Source of the DNA: Pseudomonas asturiensis
GTDB taxonomy: Bacteria; Pseudomonadota; Gammaproteobacteria; Pseudomonadales; Pseudomonadaceae
Direction: 5' to 3'
DNA: 64,000 nt
NCBI RefSeq assembly: GCF_900143095.1
Contig: NZ_FRDA01000025.1
Coordinates: 1-64,000, forward strand
Below the pieces are notes generated by a model. That model searched no databases. It was not told the DNA's origin and saw only the letters and a program-made list of their open reading frames with translations. Made by a program: the position numbers and the translations under genes. Below, piece after piece: positions 11,530 to 24,123 of this stretch (position 1 is its first letter; each line of letters starts with the position of its first letter).

Positions 11530-13215
11530 ATGGATATTAAACGCACGATCCTGATCGTCGCCCTGGCAATCGTGACCTACGTCGGGGTTCTGAAATGGAA
11601 CCAGGACTACGGTCAGGCAGCCATGCCGACCCAGAATGTTGCAACCAGCAACACCGCACCGGGTATTCCGGATACGGCTGCTGGTAATAATGGTTCTGCT
11701 AGCGCCGATGTTCCAAGCGCCAATGCGACCAATGCCACGGCACCTCTTGAGACTCCGGCCGTAGCCAGCAAAGACCTTATCCAGGTCAAGACCGACGTGC
11801 TCGATCTGGCGATCGATCCGGTAGGTGGTGACGTTGTACAGCTTCGTCTGCCTCTGTACCCACGCCGTCAGGATCGTCCTGACGTTCCGTTTCAGCTGTT
11901 CGATAACGGCGGCGAGCGTACTTTTCTGGCACAGAGCGGCCTGACAGGGACCAATGGTCCTGATGCGCGTGCTGCCGGTCGTCCGGTTTACACCTCGGCG
12001 CAGAAGACTTATCAACTGGCTGACGGCCAGAACGATATGGTCGTTGACCTGAAATTCTCGGAAAACGGCGTCAATTACATCAAGCGCTTCACGTTCAAGC
12101 GCGGCCTGTATGACCTGGTCGTGACGTACGTTGTGGATAACCAGAGCGCTCAGCCATGGGCCGGTAATCTGTTCGCGCAATTGAAGCGCGATTCCAGCTC
12201 CGATCCTTCGTCGACCACTGCTACCGGCACCGCAACCTATCTGGGTGCTGCCCTGTGGACAGCGGCCGAGCCCTACAAGAAAGTGTCGATGAAAGATATC
12301 GACAAGGGTCAGGTCAAGGAGACGGTTAATGGTGGTTGGGTTGCATGGTTGCAACACTACTTCGTGACCGCGTGGATCCCTGATCACAACGCAACCAACG
12401 TCGTTCAGACCCGCAAAGACAGCCAGGGTAACTACATCATCGGCTTCACCAGCCCGACGTTGTCCGTTGCTCCGGGTGCCAAAGGCGAAACCACTGCAAC
12501 GTTGTACGCAGGTCCGAAAAGCCAGGCGGTACTCAAAGAGTTATCCCCAGGCCTTGAGCTGACTGTCGACTACGGCTTCCTGTGGTTCATTGCCCAACCG
12601 ATCTTCTGGTTGCTGCAACATATTCACGCCATTCTGGGCAACTGGGGCTGGTCGATCATTGTCCTGACCATGTTGATCAAAGGCCTGTTCTTCCCGCTCT
12701 CGGCAGCCAGCTACAAATCCATGGCCCGCATGCGTGCCGTGGCGCCGAAACTGGCGCTGCTGAAGGAACAACATGGCGATGATCGCCAGAAAATGTCCCA
12801 GGCCATGATGGAGCTGTACAAGAAAGAGAAAATCAACCCGCTGGGTGGATGCTTGCCGATTCTTGTACAGATGCCGGTTTTCCTTTCGCTGTACTGGGTT
12901 CTGCTGGAAAGCGTGGAAATGCGTCAGGCTCCGTGGATCCTGTGGATAACCGACCTGTCGATCAAGGACCCGTTCTTCATCCTGCCGATCATCATGGGCG
13001 CAACCATGTTCATCCAGCAGCGTTTGAACCCGACTCCGCCGGATCCGATGCAGGCCAAGGTCATGAAAATGATGCCAATCATCTTCACGTTCTTCTTCCT
13101 GTGGTTCCCTGCCGGTCTGGTTCTGTACTGGGTTGTGAACAACACCCTGTCGATCGCACAGCAGGCCTACATCACTCGCAAGATCGAAGCGGCTACCAAG
13201 AAAGCAGCTGCCTGA
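11530..13215 (+). CDS. yidC: membrane protein insertase YidC
   Basis: 561 residues. An N-terminal anchor (about residues 5-21) precedes an Ala/Thr-rich linker and the large periplasmic beta domain (~80-335). The insertase core follows: FIAQPIFWLLQHIHAILGNWGWSIIVLTM, the cytoplasmic hairpin around MARMRAVAPKLALLKEQ, then further membrane segments ending in LVLYWVVNN. It inserts and folds inner-membrane proteins, alone or with Sec. It is the last gene of the rpmH operon, followed by a terminator. Two perfect DnaA boxes (12132-12140, 12941-12949) lie inside it. Confidence 0.98.
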   Translation: MDIKRTILIVALAIVTYVGVLKWNQDYGQAAMPTQNVATSNTAPGIPDTAAGNNGSASADVPSANATNATAPLETPAVASKDLIQVKTDVLDLAIDPVGGDVVQLRLPLYPRRQDRPDVPFQLFDNGGERTFLAQSGLTGTNGPDARAAGRPVYTSAQKTYQLADGQNDMVVDLKFSENGVNYIKRFTFKRGLYDLVVTYVVDNQSAQPWAGNLFAQLKRDSSSDPSSTTATGTATYLGAALWTAAEPYKKVSMKDIDKGQVKETVNGGWVAWLQHYFVTAWIPDHNATNVVQTRKDSQGNYIIGFTSPTLSVAPGAKGETTATLYAGPKSQAVLKELSPGLELTVDYGFLWFIAQPIFWLLQHIHAILGNWGWSIIVLTMLIKGLFFPLSAASYKSMARMRAVAPKLALLKEQHGDDRQKMSQAMMELYKKEKINPLGGCLPILVQMPVFLSLYWVLLESVEMRQAPWILWITDLSIKDPFFILPIIMGATMFIQQRLNPTPPDPMQAKVMKMMPIIFTFFFLWFPAGLVLYWVVNNTLSIAQQAYITRKIEAATKKAAA

Positions 13216-13240
13216 TCTAACCTGTGAATAAGTTCTACAA

Positions 13241-13265
13241 AGCGCCCCCTCGTGGGGCGTTTTGC
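13241..13265 (+). terminator. intrinsic terminator after yidC
   Basis: A GC-rich stem, ACGCCCCACGAGGGGCGCT when read on the minus strand, is followed on the plus strand by TTTT, 25 bases after the yidC stop. Confidence 0.8.
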
Positions 13266-13293
13266 TATCTGTCAGTTGTACAGGAGCCGGACC

Positions 13294-14664
13294 ATGAACG
13301 TTCCTCGTGAAACCATCGCCGCCATCGCTACCGCTCAAGGTCGGGGTGGCGTCGGTATCGTCCGCATCTCAGGGCCGTTGGCCAGCAAGGCTGCGCACGC
13401 CATTATCGGCCGAACGCCCAAACCGCGTTATGCCCATTACGGACCGTTCGCCGATGCCAACGGCCAGGTTCTGGACGAAGGCATCGCTCTGTATTTTCCC
13501 GGCCCGAACTCGTTTACTGGTGAGGACGTGCTGGAACTGCAGGGCCATGGCGGTCCTATCGTGCTCGACATGTTGCTGCAGCGTTGTCTGGAACTGGGCA
13601 GCCGACTGGCACGTCCTGGGGAATTCAGTGAACGGGCATTCCTCAACGACAAGCTGGACCTTGCGCAGGCCGAGGCCATTGCCGACCTGATCGAAGCCAG
13701 TTCTGCACAGGCTGCGCGTAATGCACTGCGCTCGCTGCAGGGCGTTTTTTCCCAGCGTGTGGATAACCTCACCGAGAAACTGATCAGTCTTCGAATCTAT
13801 GTCGAAGCGGCCATCGACTTTCCGGAGGAGGAAATCGACTTTCTCGCCGACGGTCATGTGCTGACCATGCTCGATGACGTGCGCGATGAGTTATCCACAG
13901 TCCTGCGCGAGGCCGGTCAAGGCGCCTTGTTGCGTGATGGCATGACGGTGGTGATCGCAGGTCGTCCCAATGCGGGAAAATCCAGCCTGCTCAATGCACT
14001 GGCCGGGCGCGAAGCGGCCATCGTGACCGAAATCGCCGGCACCACGCGCGACGTGTTGCGCGAACATATCCACATTGATGGCATGCCGTTGCACGTGGTG
14101 GACACTGCCGGCTTGCGCGACACACAGGATCAAGTGGAGATGATTGGTGTACAGCGCGCACTCAAGGCCATTGGCGAGGCCGATCGAATCTTGCTGGTAG
14201 TAGATGCCACAGCACCAGAAGCCAGTGATCCCTTTGCCCTGTGGCCCGAGTTCCTCGAGCAACGCCCGGACCCGGCCAAGGTCACGCTGATCCGTAACAA
14301 GTCGGACCTCAGCGGCGACAGAACTGAACTTGAAACCAGCCATGACGGGCACGTGACCATCAGCCTCAGCGCCAAGGCGGGTGGGGAAGGCCTTGAACTG
14401 CTGCGTGAACACCTCAAAGCGTGCATGGGGTACGAACAGACGTCGGAAAGCAGCTTCAGCGCCCGTCGCAGGCACCTTGAGGCATTGCGACATGCCAGCG
14501 ACTCCCTGGAGCACGGAAGGGCACAATTGACGCTGGCGGGTGCAGGAGAGCTGTTGGCCGAGGATTTACGCCAGGCGCAGCAGTCGCTTGGTGAAATCAC
14601 CGGTGCCTTCAGCTCCGATGACCTGCTCGGCAGGATCTTCTCCAGTTTCTGCATCGGAAAGTAG
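13294..14664 (+). CDS. mnmE: tRNA uridine-5-carboxymethylaminomethyl modification GTPase MnmE
   Basis: 456 residues, starting at ATG 13294 behind a GGAG site; the longer frame from 13252 has no support. MnmE with MnmG makes the 5-carboxymethylaminomethyl group at wobble U34. There is an N-terminal tetrahydrofolate-binding domain, a helical domain, and an inserted G domain with [25 protein letters not shown] and NKSD. The C-terminus is the catalytic CIGK. Two perfect DnaA boxes (13758-13766, 13891-13899) lie in its coding region. Its partner mnmG follows after the oriC-like gap. Confidence 0.98.
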   Translation: MNVPRETIAAIATAQGRGGVGIVRISGPLASKAAHAIIGRTPKPRYAHYGPFADANGQVLDEGIALYFPGPNSFTGEDVLELQGHGGPIVLDMLLQRCLELGSRLARPGEFSERAFLNDKLDLAQAEAIADLIEASSAQAARNALRSLQGVFSQRVDNLTEKLISLRIYVEAAIDFPEEEIDFLADGHVLTMLDDVRDELSTVLREAGQGALLRDGMTVVIAGRPNAGKSSLLNALAGREAAIVTEIAGTTRDVLREHIHIDGMPLHVVDTAGLRDTQDQVEMIGVQRALKAIGEADRILLVVDATAPEASDPFALWPEFLEQRPDPAKVTLIRNKSDLSGDRTELETSHDGHVTISLSAKAGGEGLELLREHLKACMGYEQTSESSFSARRRHLEALRHASDSLEHGRAQLTLAGAGELLAEDLRQAQQSLGEITGAFSSDDLLGRIFSSFCIGK

Positions 14665-14676
14665 CCAGGCAACACG

Positions 14677-14709
14677 CTGACGCCCTCTGTTTTTGAACAG
14701 GGGCGTCAG
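14677..14709. other. hairpin downstream of mnmE
   Basis: The arms CTGACGCCC and GGGCGTCAG are perfectly complementary, with a 15-base loop, 12 bases after the mnmE stop. No T-run follows, so it may be a weak terminator or a 3'-end protecting structure. Confidence 0.45.
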
Positions 14710-14965
14710 CATCCGGGCACCCGTCATGTCACTCACGACACCACGGGAAGGACACGGCAATCGGTCCTGCGTCCTGTTGATAAGTCGTCACATCAATCCA
14801 CATCCCAGCCCATGCGCGGCTCACTGGCAACCAGATTTGTCGCTGAGTGAGCATGTCCGTGCATATCGTTCGTCCAGAAAATACGATTTTTGACCGCTGT
14901 GGAATTCATCCACGACCGAGTAACGCCTCTCAAAACGTACCCGGCGACGGCATTTCATCATTTTC

Positions 14966-15255
14966 TGTGAAATAAGCCCTGTGCATAACCGCGCCTTAGC
15001 TCGGTTGATAACCGGGGTTGAAAGCTGAAGATAAACCTGCCTGTGGACAAATGGCACTTTAATCCACAGGCTCAGGACGGTTATCCCAAACCCTCATTGG
15101 CACCTGACCACAGACTTTTGATTCTCTGTACACATTGAAAATAAAGGTCTGTAGCGATCTATCCACAGAAAGTAGGCTCAGTAAGAATAAACATAAAAAC
15201 AAGGCTTTATAAACTTTCTTTCCTTTTTATTTTCTTTATCCGCGAGTTTTCCACA
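14966..15255. other. second oriC-like region (decayed paralogue of oriC)
   Basis: The 688-bp mnmE-mnmG gap has no gene. From 14966 it can be aligned by eye to oriC from 10291: both begin TGTGA(A)ATAAGCCCTGTG and continue with CCGGG(G)-containing and GCCTGTGGA(T/C)AA blocks. Both then carry a TATCCACAGA block and end in an AT-rich tract that shares GCTTTATAAA. Its boxes are mostly imperfect: TGTGCATAA (14980), TGTGGACAA (15042), TAATCCACA (15060), TTATCCCAA (15081), CTATCCACA (15159). The AT-rich tract spans 15180-15240. A second origin-like region has been reported in Pseudomonas from memory; whether this one fires is unknown. Confidence 0.75.
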
Positions 15256-15352
15256 GCTGGTTAAATTTTGTGCAACGGGTTTCATTCAGGTGGGGTAAGT
15301 CCCTATACTTGTCAGCTATCCCAATTTCCCATCGACAACAGGCACGAGGTGC

Positions 15353-17248
15353 GTGGTGGATTTCCCTTCCCGTTTTGAAGTGATCGTCATCGGTGGCGGT
15401 CATGCCGGTACCGAGGCCGCACTTGCGTCGGCACGCATGGGTGTCAAAACCCTGCTGTTGACGCATAACGTGGAAACCCTCGGCCAGATGAGCTGCAACC
15501 CCGCTATCGGTGGCATCGGTAAAAGCCATCTGGTCAAGGAAATCGACGCCCTTGGCGGCGCTATGGCCATGGCCACCGACAAAGGCGGTATCCAGTTTCG
15601 CGTGCTGAACAGCCGTAAAGGTCCGGCGGTGCGGGCAACCCGTGCGCAGGCAGACCGGGTTCTGTACAAGGCTGCAATACGTGAAACGCTCGAAAACCAG
15701 CCGAACCTGTGGATATTTCAGCAATCCTGTGACGACTTGATCGTCGAACAGGACCAGGTACGCGGTGTTGTGACCCAAATGGGTCTGCGTTTCATGGCCG
15801 GCTCCGTCGTGTTGACCACCGGTACGTTCCTGGGCGGTCTTATCCACATCGGTATGCAGAACTATTCCGGTGGCCGTGCGGGCGATCCACCTTCCATCGC
15901 ACTTGCACGCCGTCTGCGTGAACTGCCTTTGCGGGTCGGGCGCCTGAAGACAGGCACGCCACCGCGTATCGATGGTCGCTCTGTCGATTTTTCGGTGATG
16001 ACCGAACAGCCGGGCGATACGCCGATTCCGGTCATGTCGTTCATGGGGTCCAAGGAACAGCATCCGGCGCAAGTCAGTTGCTGGATTACTCACACCAATG
16101 CGCGGACGCACGAAATCATCGCGTCCAACCTTGATCGCTCGCCGATGTATTCCGGGGTAATCGAAGGCATCGGCCCGCGTTACTGCCCGTCGATCGAAGA
16201 CAAGATTCATCGCTTTGCCGACAAGGAAAGCCATCAGGTCTTCATCGAACCGGAAGGACTGACCACCCATGAGCTGTACCCGAACGGGATTTCCACGTCG
16301 CTGCCGTTCGACGTTCAGTTGCAGATCGTTCGCTCGATTCGCGGGATGGAGAATGCGCACATCGTTCGCCCGGGTTATGCCATCGAGTACGATTACTTCG
16401 ATCCTCGCGATCTGAAGTACAGCCTCGAAACCAAAGTGATCGGCGGCCTGTTTTTCGCAGGCCAGATCAACGGAACAACCGGCTACGAAGAAGCGGGCGC
16501 TCAAGGTTTGCTGGCCGGAACCAACGCCGCGCTGCGCGCGCAGGGCAGAGACAGTTGGTGCCCGCGTCGGGACGAGGCGTACATCGGCGTGCTGGTTGAT
16601 GACCTCATCACGCTGGGTACCCAAGAGCCTTACCGGATGTTCACGTCCCGCGCCGAATACCGTTTGATCCTGCGCGAAGACAACGCCGACCTGCGTCTGA
16701 CCGAAAAGGGTCGCGAACTGGGTCTGGTCGATGACGTACGCTGGGCTGCGTTCTGCACCAAGCGTGAAAACATCGAACGCGAGGAGCAGCGTCTGAAAAG
16801 TACCTGGGTCCGCCCCGGTACCGAGCAAGGCGATGCCATTGCCGCGCATTTCGGCACACCGCTGACGCACGAATACAACTTGCTCAACCTGCTGACGCGT
16901 CCGGAAATCGATTACGCCAGCCTGATTTCCCTCACCGGTGAAGGCTGCAGCGACCCACAAGTCGCCGAGCAGGTCGAAATCAAGACCAAATACGCCGGTT
17001 ACATTGATCGGCAGCAGGACGAAATCGCTCGTCTGCGGGCCAGTGAAGACACGAAGCTGCCTGAAGACATCGACTACGCCGGGATTTCCGGGCTGTCGAA
17101 AGAGATTCAAAGCAAGCTGGGGATAACTCGTCCCGAGACGCTCGGACAGGCCTCGCGCATTCCGGGTGTCACGCCGGCAGCGATTTCCCTGTTGATGATT
17201 CACTTGAAAAAACGCGGCGCGGGCCGTCAGTTGGAGCAAAGCGCTTGA
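15353..17248 (+). CDS. mnmG: tRNA uridine-5-carboxymethylaminomethyl modification enzyme MnmG
   Basis: 631 residues with a GTG start at 15353; the adjacent GTG at 15356 is equally possible. It is a FAD enzyme acting with MnmE on tRNA U34. The Rossmann motif [10 protein letters not shown] is near residue 14, followed by the family signatures [20 protein letters not shown] and [17 protein letters not shown]. The C-terminal helical domain that binds MnmE ends the protein. A weak -10 TATACT lies at 15304-15309. The gene overlaps or abuts rsmG and continues into parA-parB. Confidence 0.98.
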   Translation: MVDFPSRFEVIVIGGGHAGTEAALASARMGVKTLLLTHNVETLGQMSCNPAIGGIGKSHLVKEIDALGGAMAMATDKGGIQFRVLNSRKGPAVRATRAQADRVLYKAAIRETLENQPNLWIFQQSCDDLIVEQDQVRGVVTQMGLRFMAGSVVLTTGTFLGGLIHIGMQNYSGGRAGDPPSIALARRLRELPLRVGRLKTGTPPRIDGRSVDFSVMTEQPGDTPIPVMSFMGSKEQHPAQVSCWITHTNARTHEIIASNLDRSPMYSGVIEGIGPRYCPSIEDKIHRFADKESHQVFIEPEGLTTHELYPNGISTSLPFDVQLQIVRSIRGMENAHIVRPGYAIEYDYFDPRDLKYSLETKVIGGLFFAGQINGTTGYEEAGAQGLLAGTNAALRAQGRDSWCPRRDEAYIGVLVDDLITLGTQEPYRMFTSRAEYRLILREDNADLRLTEKGRELGLVDDVRWAAFCTKRENIEREEQRLKSTWVRPGTEQGDAIAAHFGTPLTHEYNLLNLLTRPEIDYASLISLTGEGCSDPQVAEQVEIKTKYAGYIDRQQDEIARLRASEDTKLPEDIDYAGISGLSKEIQSKLGITRPETLGQASRIPGVTPAAISLLMIHLKKRGAGRQLEQSA

Positions 17249-17253
17249 GTTCT

Positions 17254-17901
17254 ATGGTCACCCCGCAACACGCAGCAGAGTTATCCACCGGTGCCCGTGA
17301 ACTGGGCATCAGTCTGACCCAGACTCAGCATGAGCAACTGCTGGCGTACCTGGCGCTGTTGATAAAGTGGAACAAGGCCTACAACCTCACGGCTGTGCGC
17401 AACCCCGACGAGATGGTGTCCAGGCATTTGCTGGACAGCCTCAGCGTGATTTCCTTCATCGAAGGCGGTATCGAAGGCGAGCGCTGGCTCGATGTGGGCA
17501 GTGGTGGCGGCATGCCTGGTATTCCCATGGCCATCATGTTTCCGCAGATGAAAGTCTCGCTGCTGGACAGCAACGGCAAGAAGACTCGCTTCCAGACCCA
17601 GGTCAAACTGGAGCTGAAGCTGGATAACCTGGAAGTTATCCACAGCCGTGCCGAAACCTACCAGCCAGCGCTACCGTTCAACGGAATCATTTCCCGTGCG
17701 TTCAGCAGTCTGGAAGACTTCACCGGATGGACTCGCCACATGGGCGACACACAGACACGCTGGCTGGCGATGAAAGGGCTGCATCCTGCCGATGAGCTGG
17801 TAGCATTGCCCTCGGATTTTCAACTCGATAGCGCACAAGCCTTGACCGTTCCAGGTTGCCAAGGCCAACGCCATCTGCTGATACTGCGCCGCACGGCATG
17901 A
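17254..17901 (+). CDS. rsmG: 16S rRNA (guanine-527-N7)-methyltransferase
   Basis: 215 residues from ATG 17254. A TTG at 17245 overlapping the mnmG stop is the alternative. RsmG methylates G527 of 16S rRNA; its loss gives low-level streptomycin resistance in many bacteria. The SAM-binding motif [17 protein letters not shown] and the preceding [14 protein letters not shown] are diagnostic. A perfect DnaA box is at 17636-17644. It lies directly before parA. Confidence 0.96.
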   Translation: MVTPQHAAELSTGARELGISLTQTQHEQLLAYLALLIKWNKAYNLTAVRNPDEMVSRHLLDSLSVISFIEGGIEGERWLDVGSGGGMPGIPMAIMFPQMKVSLLDSNGKKTRFQTQVKLELKLDNLEVIHSRAETYQPALPFNGIISRAFSSLEDFTGWTRHMGDTQTRWLAMKGLHPADELVALPSDFQLDSAQALTVPGCQGQRHLLILRRTA

Positions 17902-17919
17902 TTGGGAACACAAGCGATA

Positions 17920-18711
17920 ATGGCTAAGGTATTCGCGATAGCGAACCAGAAAGGTGGAGTAGGCAAGACCACCACATGCATCAACCTCGCCGCGTCACTG
18001 GTTGCTACCAAACGACGCGTGCTGCTGATCGACCTCGATCCCCAAGGCAATGCGACCATGGGGAGCGGTGTGGATAAACACAATCTGGAGAACTCCGTCT
18101 ACGACCTGCTGATCGGCGAGTGCGATCTGGCCGAGGCCATGCAGTTCTCCGAACACGGCGGTTATCAACTGCTTCCGGCCAACCGCGACCTGACGGCGGG
18201 CGAAGTGGTGCTGCTGGAAATGCAGATGAAGGAAAGCCGTCTGCGCAACGCGCTGGCGCCGATCCGCGAAAACTACGATTACATTCTCATCGACTGCCCT
18301 CCATCGCTGTCGATGCTGACGCTCAACGCCCTGGTGGCGTCCGACGGCGTGATTATCCCCATGCAGTGCGAGTATTTCGCCCTGGAAGGTCTGAGCGACC
18401 TTGTGGATAACATCAAGCGCATCGGCGAGCTGCTCAATCCGCAACTCAAGATCGAAGGGTTGTTGCGCACGATGTACGACCCGCGCCTGAGCCTGATCAA
18501 CGATGTCTCGGCGCAGCTCAAGGAACACTTTGGCGAGCAGTTGTACGACACGGTGATTCCACGAAATATCAGGCTGGCCGAAGCGCCAAGTTTCGGCATG
18601 CCGGTACTGGCCTACGACAAGTCCTCCCGGGGGGCGCTGGCCTACCTGGCGCTCGCCAGTGAGCTGGTACGTCGTCAACGTCGCGGTACGAAAACCGCTC
18701 AGCCAACCTAA
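17920..18711 (+). CDS. parA: chromosome partition ATPase ParA (Soj)
   Basis: 263 residues from ATG 17920. The deviant Walker A motif NQKGGVGKTTT lies at residues 9-19, Walker A' is LLIDLDPQGN, and Walker B is YILIDCPPSL. The short N-terminus without a DNA-binding domain identifies the chromosomal Soj type. ATP-bound dimers on the nucleoid move ParB-parS complexes to segregate the origins. It is 9 bases before parB. Two perfect DnaA boxes lie inside it (18069-18077, 18402-18410); Soj is known to interact with DnaA in Bacillus, but relevance here is untested. Confidence 0.97.
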   Translation: MAKVFAIANQKGGVGKTTTCINLAASLVATKRRVLLIDLDPQGNATMGSGVDKHNLENSVYDLLIGECDLAEAMQFSEHGGYQLLPANRDLTAGEVVLLEMQMKESRLRNALAPIRENYDYILIDCPPSLSMLTLNALVASDGVIIPMQCEYFALEGLSDLVDNIKRIGELLNPQLKIEGLLRTMYDPRLSLINDVSAQLKEHFGEQLYDTVIPRNIRLAEAPSFGMPVLAYDKSSRGALAYLALASELVRRQRRGTKTAQPT

Positions 18712-18720
18712 GGAATTCCC

Positions 18721-19593
18721 ATGGCCGTCAAGAAACGAGGTCTCGGACGTGGGTTGGACGCACTTCTGAGCAGTCCAACCGTCAGTTCGCTGGAAGAGCA
18801 GGCCATCAAGGCGCCCGAACGCGAACTGCAGCATGTGCCTCTGGACATGATCCAGCGGGGCAAGTATCAGCCACGCCGCGACATGGACCCTCAGGCGCTT
18901 GAAGAACTCGCGCAGTCGATCAAGGCCCAGGGCGTAATGCAGCCCATCGTGATTCGTCCGATCGGTGACAACCGCTTCGAAATCATCGCCGGTGAACGTC
19001 GCTGGCGCGCCAGTCAGCAGGCCGGTGTCGAAACGATTCCGGCCATGGTCCGCGATGTGCCGGATGAAACCGCTATCGCCATGGCGTTGATCGAGAACAT
19101 CCAGCGCGAAGACCTCAATCCCATCGAAGAAGCGATGGCCTTGCAGCGTCTGCAGCAGGAATTTCAACTGACTCAACAACAGGTGGCCGATGCTGTCGGC
19201 AAGTCGCGGGTCAGCGTCGCCAACCTGTTACGTTTGATTGCGCTGCCTGAGGTCATCAAGACCATGCTGTCCCATGGCGACCTCGAGATGGGGCATGCAC
19301 GTGCCTTGCTCGGTCTGCCGGAAGAGAGGCAGGTTGAAGGGGCGCGACACGTTGTCGCACGCGGGCTGACCGTACGCCAGACAGAAGCACTGGTCAGGCA
19401 ATGGCTCAGCGGCAAGGAAACCCCTGCTGAACCGGTCAAGACCGATCCTGACATCAGCCGCCTCGAACAGCGTCTGGCCGAGCGTTTAGGGTCTGCAGTC
19501 CAGATTCGTCACGGACAGAAGGGAAAAGGGCAATTAGTCATCCGCTACAACTCGCTGGATGAGTTGCAAGGTGTGCTCGCCCACATCCGCTGA
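18721..19593 (+). CDS. parB: chromosome partition protein ParB (Spo0J)
   Basis: 290 residues. The N-terminal basic patch KKRGLGRGLDALL binds ParA. The CTPase/ParB core has QPIVIRP and GERRWRAS, and a helix-turn-helix domain follows (QQVADAVGKSRVSVANLLRL). A dimerisation tail ends the protein. It binds the parS sites seen in recF and spreads along flanking DNA. The ATG follows an AAGGAA site 9 bases after parA. Confidence 0.97.
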   Translation: MAVKKRGLGRGLDALLSSPTVSSLEEQAIKAPERELQHVPLDMIQRGKYQPRRDMDPQALEELAQSIKAQGVMQPIVIRPIGDNRFEIIAGERRWRASQQAGVETIPAMVRDVPDETAIAMALIENIQREDLNPIEEAMALQRLQQEFQLTQQQVADAVGKSRVSVANLLRLIALPEVIKTMLSHGDLEMGHARALLGLPEERQVEGARHVVARGLTVRQTEALVRQWLSGKETPAEPVKTDPDISRLEQRLAERLGSAVQIRHGQKGKGQLVIRYNSLDELQGVLAHIR

Positions 19594-19637
19594 AACAATT
19601 GCTCCGTAGCGTATAGTCGGAAATCACTACCTGACTG

Positions 19638-19666
19638 TTGAATAGGGACTTAACCGCCCCTATACT
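19638..19666 (+). promoter_or_regulatory. sigma70-type promoter of the atp operon
   Basis: TTGAAT (19638-19643) and TATACT (19661-19666) are 17 bases apart. They lie about 75 bases before the atpI start and 45 bases after parB. Confidence 0.75.
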
Positions 19667-19739
19667 CTGCGCGCATTTTGTCGGCACAAATTATGCCAAG
19701 TTACAGATGATGGCGACCGACAGCCAAGGAGCAGATGCG

Positions 19740-21033
<1,294 letters not shown>

Positions 21034-21109
21034 GATCCGCCTTCGGGCGTATCTGATGACCGTCTCGCCGTGCGCGGGACGGTGCCCGCAAGGGCTGATG
21101 CAACAAACG

Positions 21110-21430
<321 letters not shown>

Positions 21431-21487
21431 TCACTCGAATTTTCGAGTTGATTGGTGTGATGGACAACGAACGAGCGAGGTGTTGGC

Positions 21488-21958
21488 GTGAACATTAATG
21501 CAACCCTGATTGGCCAGTCCGTTGCGTTCTTCATTTTTGTGCTGTTCTGCATGAAGTTCGTGTGGCCTCCGGTCATCGCGGCTTTGCACGAACGTCAGAA
21601 GAAGATCGCGGATGGACTGGACGCTGCTTCCCGAGCAGCTCGCGACCTGGAGCTGGCCCAAGACAAAGTGGGTCAACAACTGCGCGAAGCTAAGGCTCAA
21701 GCAGCTGAAATCATTGAGCAAGCCAAGAAACGCGGTACTCAGATTGTCGACGAAGCCCGTGAACAGGCTCGCGTTGAAGCTGACCGTGTAAAGGCTCAGG
21801 CTCAGGCCGAGATCGAGCAGGAACTGAACAGTGTCAAAGACGCCTTGCGCGCCCAAGTGGGCAGCCTGGCAGTCAATGGCGCAGAGAAGATCCTGGGTGC
21901 CACAATCGATCAAAACGCGCACGCGGAGCTGGTTAACAAACTGGCTGCTGAAATTTAA
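21488..21958 (+). CDS. atpF: ATP synthase F0 subunit b
   Basis: 156 residues with a GTG start behind GAGGTG. There is one N-terminal membrane helix (~6-25) and then a long charged helix ([24 protein letters not shown] onwards) that dimerises as the peripheral stalk. It is placed between atpE and atpH. Confidence 0.97.
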   Translation: MNINATLIGQSVAFFIFVLFCMKFVWPPVIAALHERQKKIADGLDAASRAARDLELAQDKVGQQLREAKAQAAEIIEQAKKRGTQIVDEAREQARVEADRVKAQAQAEIEQELNSVKDALRAQVGSLAVNGAEKILGATIDQNAHAELVNKLAAEI

Positions 21959-21970
21959 GCGAGGGCGATC

Positions 21971-22507
21971 ATGGCAGAACTGACCACGTTGGCCCGACCT
22001 TACGCGAAGGCGGCCTTCGAGCACGCGCAGGCCCACCAGCAACTGGCCAATTGGTCAGCCATGCTCGGCCTGGCTGCTGCGGTGTCGCAAGACGACACCA
22101 TGCAGCGCATGCTCAAGGCCCCGCGACTGACGAGCGCACAAAAGGCCACCACTTTTATTGAAGTGTGTGGCGACAAGTTCGATGCCAAGGCACAGAATTT
22201 CATTCACGTCGTTGCTGAAAACGACCGCCTCCCGCTTCTGCCGGAGATCGCCGAACTGTTCGACCTGTACAAGGCCGAGCAGGAAAAATCGGTCGATGTG
22301 GATGTCACCAGTGCTTTCGCATTGAACCAAGAACAGCAAGACAAACTCGCCAAGGTTCTCAGTGCACGGCTCGGCCGGGAAGTGCGCCTGCATGCTGCGG
22401 AGGATGCCACCCTTATCGGTGGTGTCGTAATCCGCGCCGGCGACCTGGTTATCGATGGCTCAGTTCGCGGCAAAATCGCGCAACTAGCCGAAGCATTGAA
22501 ATCTTGA
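21971..22507 (+). CDS. atpH: ATP synthase F1 subunit delta
   Basis: 178 residues. It joins the b-subunit stalk to the top of the alpha3beta3 head. The N-terminus [16 protein letters not shown] and the C-terminal [21 protein letters not shown] are the two conserved delta motifs. It lies 12 bases after atpF and 21 before atpA. Confidence 0.97.
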   Translation: MAELTTLARPYAKAAFEHAQAHQQLANWSAMLGLAAAVSQDDTMQRMLKAPRLTSAQKATTFIEVCGDKFDAKAQNFIHVVAENDRLPLLPEIAELFDLYKAEQEKSVDVDVTSAFALNQEQQDKLAKVLSARLGREVRLHAAEDATLIGGVVIRAGDLVIDGSVRGKIAQLAEALKS

Positions 22508-22528
22508 GTTTGAAGGGGCAGCAGAGCA

Positions 22529-24073
22529 ATGCAGCAACTCAATCCTTCCGAAATAAGTGAAATCATCAAGGGTCGCATCGAGAAGCTCGATGTAACCTCC
22601 CAAGCCCGTAACGAAGGCACAGTCGTCAGCGTGTCTGACGGTATCGTGCGGATTCACGGTCTGGCCGACGTAATGTACGGCGAGATGATCGAGTTTCCGG
22701 ACGGCGTCTACGGTATGGCGCTGAACCTTGAGCAAGACTCCGTGGGTGCCGTTGTACTGGGCGCTTACACGACTCTGGCTGAAGGCATGAGCGCCAAGTG
22801 CACTGGCCGCATCCTGGAGGTTCCGGTAGGTAAGGAACTGCTGGGTCGCGTAGTCGATGCACTGGGTAACCCAGTTGACGGCAAAGGTCCGCTGAACAAC
22901 ACCGAGACCGATGCGGTCGAGAAAGTTGCTCCAGGCGTGATCTGGCGTAAGTCGGTAGACCAGCCTGTACAGACTGGCTACAAGGCTGTCGATGCCATGA
23001 TTCCAGTCGGCCGTGGCCAGCGTGAGCTGATCATCGGTGACCGTCAGATCGGTAAGACCGCTCTGGCCATCGACGCAATCATCAACCAGAAAGACAGCGG
23101 CATCTTCTGCGTCTACGTGGCAATCGGTCAGAAACAATCGACCATCGCCAACGTTGTTCGCAAGCTCGAAGAAAACGGCGCACTGGCTAACACCATCGTC
23201 GTGGCTGCAAGTGCTTCTGAATCCGCTGCGCTGCAATTCCTTGCACCGTACTCGGGTTGCACCATGGGTGAATTCTTCCGCGACCGCGGTGAAGACGCGC
23301 TGATCGTTTATGACGATCTGTCCAAGCAAGCAGTGGCTTACCGCCAGATTTCCCTGCTGCTGCGCCGTCCGCCAGGTCGTGAAGCGTACCCAGGTGACGT
23401 GTTCTATCTCCACTCCCGTCTGCTGGAGCGCGCATCGCGTGTTTCCGAAGAATACGTAGAGAAGTTCACCAACGGCGCAGTGACCGGCAAAACCGGTTCC
23501 CTGACTGCACTGCCGATCATCGAAACCCAGGCTGGCGACGTTTCCGCGTTCGTTCCGACCAACGTGATTTCCATCACCGACGGTCAGATCTTCCTGGAAT
23601 CGGCCATGTTCAACTCTGGCATCCGTCCAGCTGTGAACGCCGGTGTTTCGGTATCGCGTGTAGGTGGTGCCGCTCAGACCAAGATCATCAAGAAGCTCTC
23701 CGGTGGTATCCGTACCGCTCTGGCTCAGTACCGTGAACTGGCGGCATTCGCCCAGTTCGCTTCTGACCTGGACGAAGCGACCCGTAAGCAACTTGAGCAT
23801 GGTCAGCGCGTTACCGAGCTGATGAAGCAGAAGCAATACGCACCAATGTCGATCGCTGACATGGCGCTGTCGCTGTATGCCGCTGAGCGTGGGTTCCTGA
23901 CCGACATCGAAATCGCCAAGATTGGCAGCTTTGAACAAGCGCTGATTGCTTACTTCAACCGCGATCACGCCGATTTGATGGCGAAGATCAACGTGAAGGG
24001 TGACTTCAATGACGAAATCGACGCTGGCATGAAAGCCGGTATCGAGAAGTTCAAGGCCACCCAAACCTGGTAA
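22529..24073 (+). CDS. atpA: ATP synthase F1 subunit alpha
   Basis: 514 residues. It is the non-catalytic nucleotide-binding subunit. The P-loop [10 protein letters not shown] is near residue 169, with the signature [17 protein letters not shown] downstream and the regulatory contact region ARGFL-like RGFLTDIEI near the end. The length and all three domains are normal. Confidence 0.98.
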   Translation: MQQLNPSEISEIIKGRIEKLDVTSQARNEGTVVSVSDGIVRIHGLADVMYGEMIEFPDGVYGMALNLEQDSVGAVVLGAYTTLAEGMSAKCTGRILEVPVGKELLGRVVDALGNPVDGKGPLNNTETDAVEKVAPGVIWRKSVDQPVQTGYKAVDAMIPVGRGQRELIIGDRQIGKTALAIDAIINQKDSGIFCVYVAIGQKQSTIANVVRKLEENGALANTIVVAASASESAALQFLAPYSGCTMGEFFRDRGEDALIVYDDLSKQAVAYRQISLLLRRPPGREAYPGDVFYLHSRLLERASRVSEEYVEKFTNGAVTGKTGSLTALPIIETQAGDVSAFVPTNVISITDGQIFLESAMFNSGIRPAVNAGVSVSRVGGAAQTKIIKKLSGGIRTALAQYRELAAFAQFASDLDEATRKQLEHGQRVTELMKQKQYAPMSIADMALSLYAAERGFLTDIEIAKIGSFEQALIAYFNRDHADLMAKINVKGDFNDEIDAGMKAGIEKFKATQTW

Positions 24074-24123
24074 GCCGCAGCGGGGGCCGCAAGGCTCCCG
24101 CTTGCTAACCTGATAGGTGTTAC

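Noticed and set aside
15236-17239. 667-residue minus-strand frame opposite mnmG
   Set aside because: Antisense shadow of mnmG with no recognisable domain; its start and stop follow from the mnmG codon pattern.
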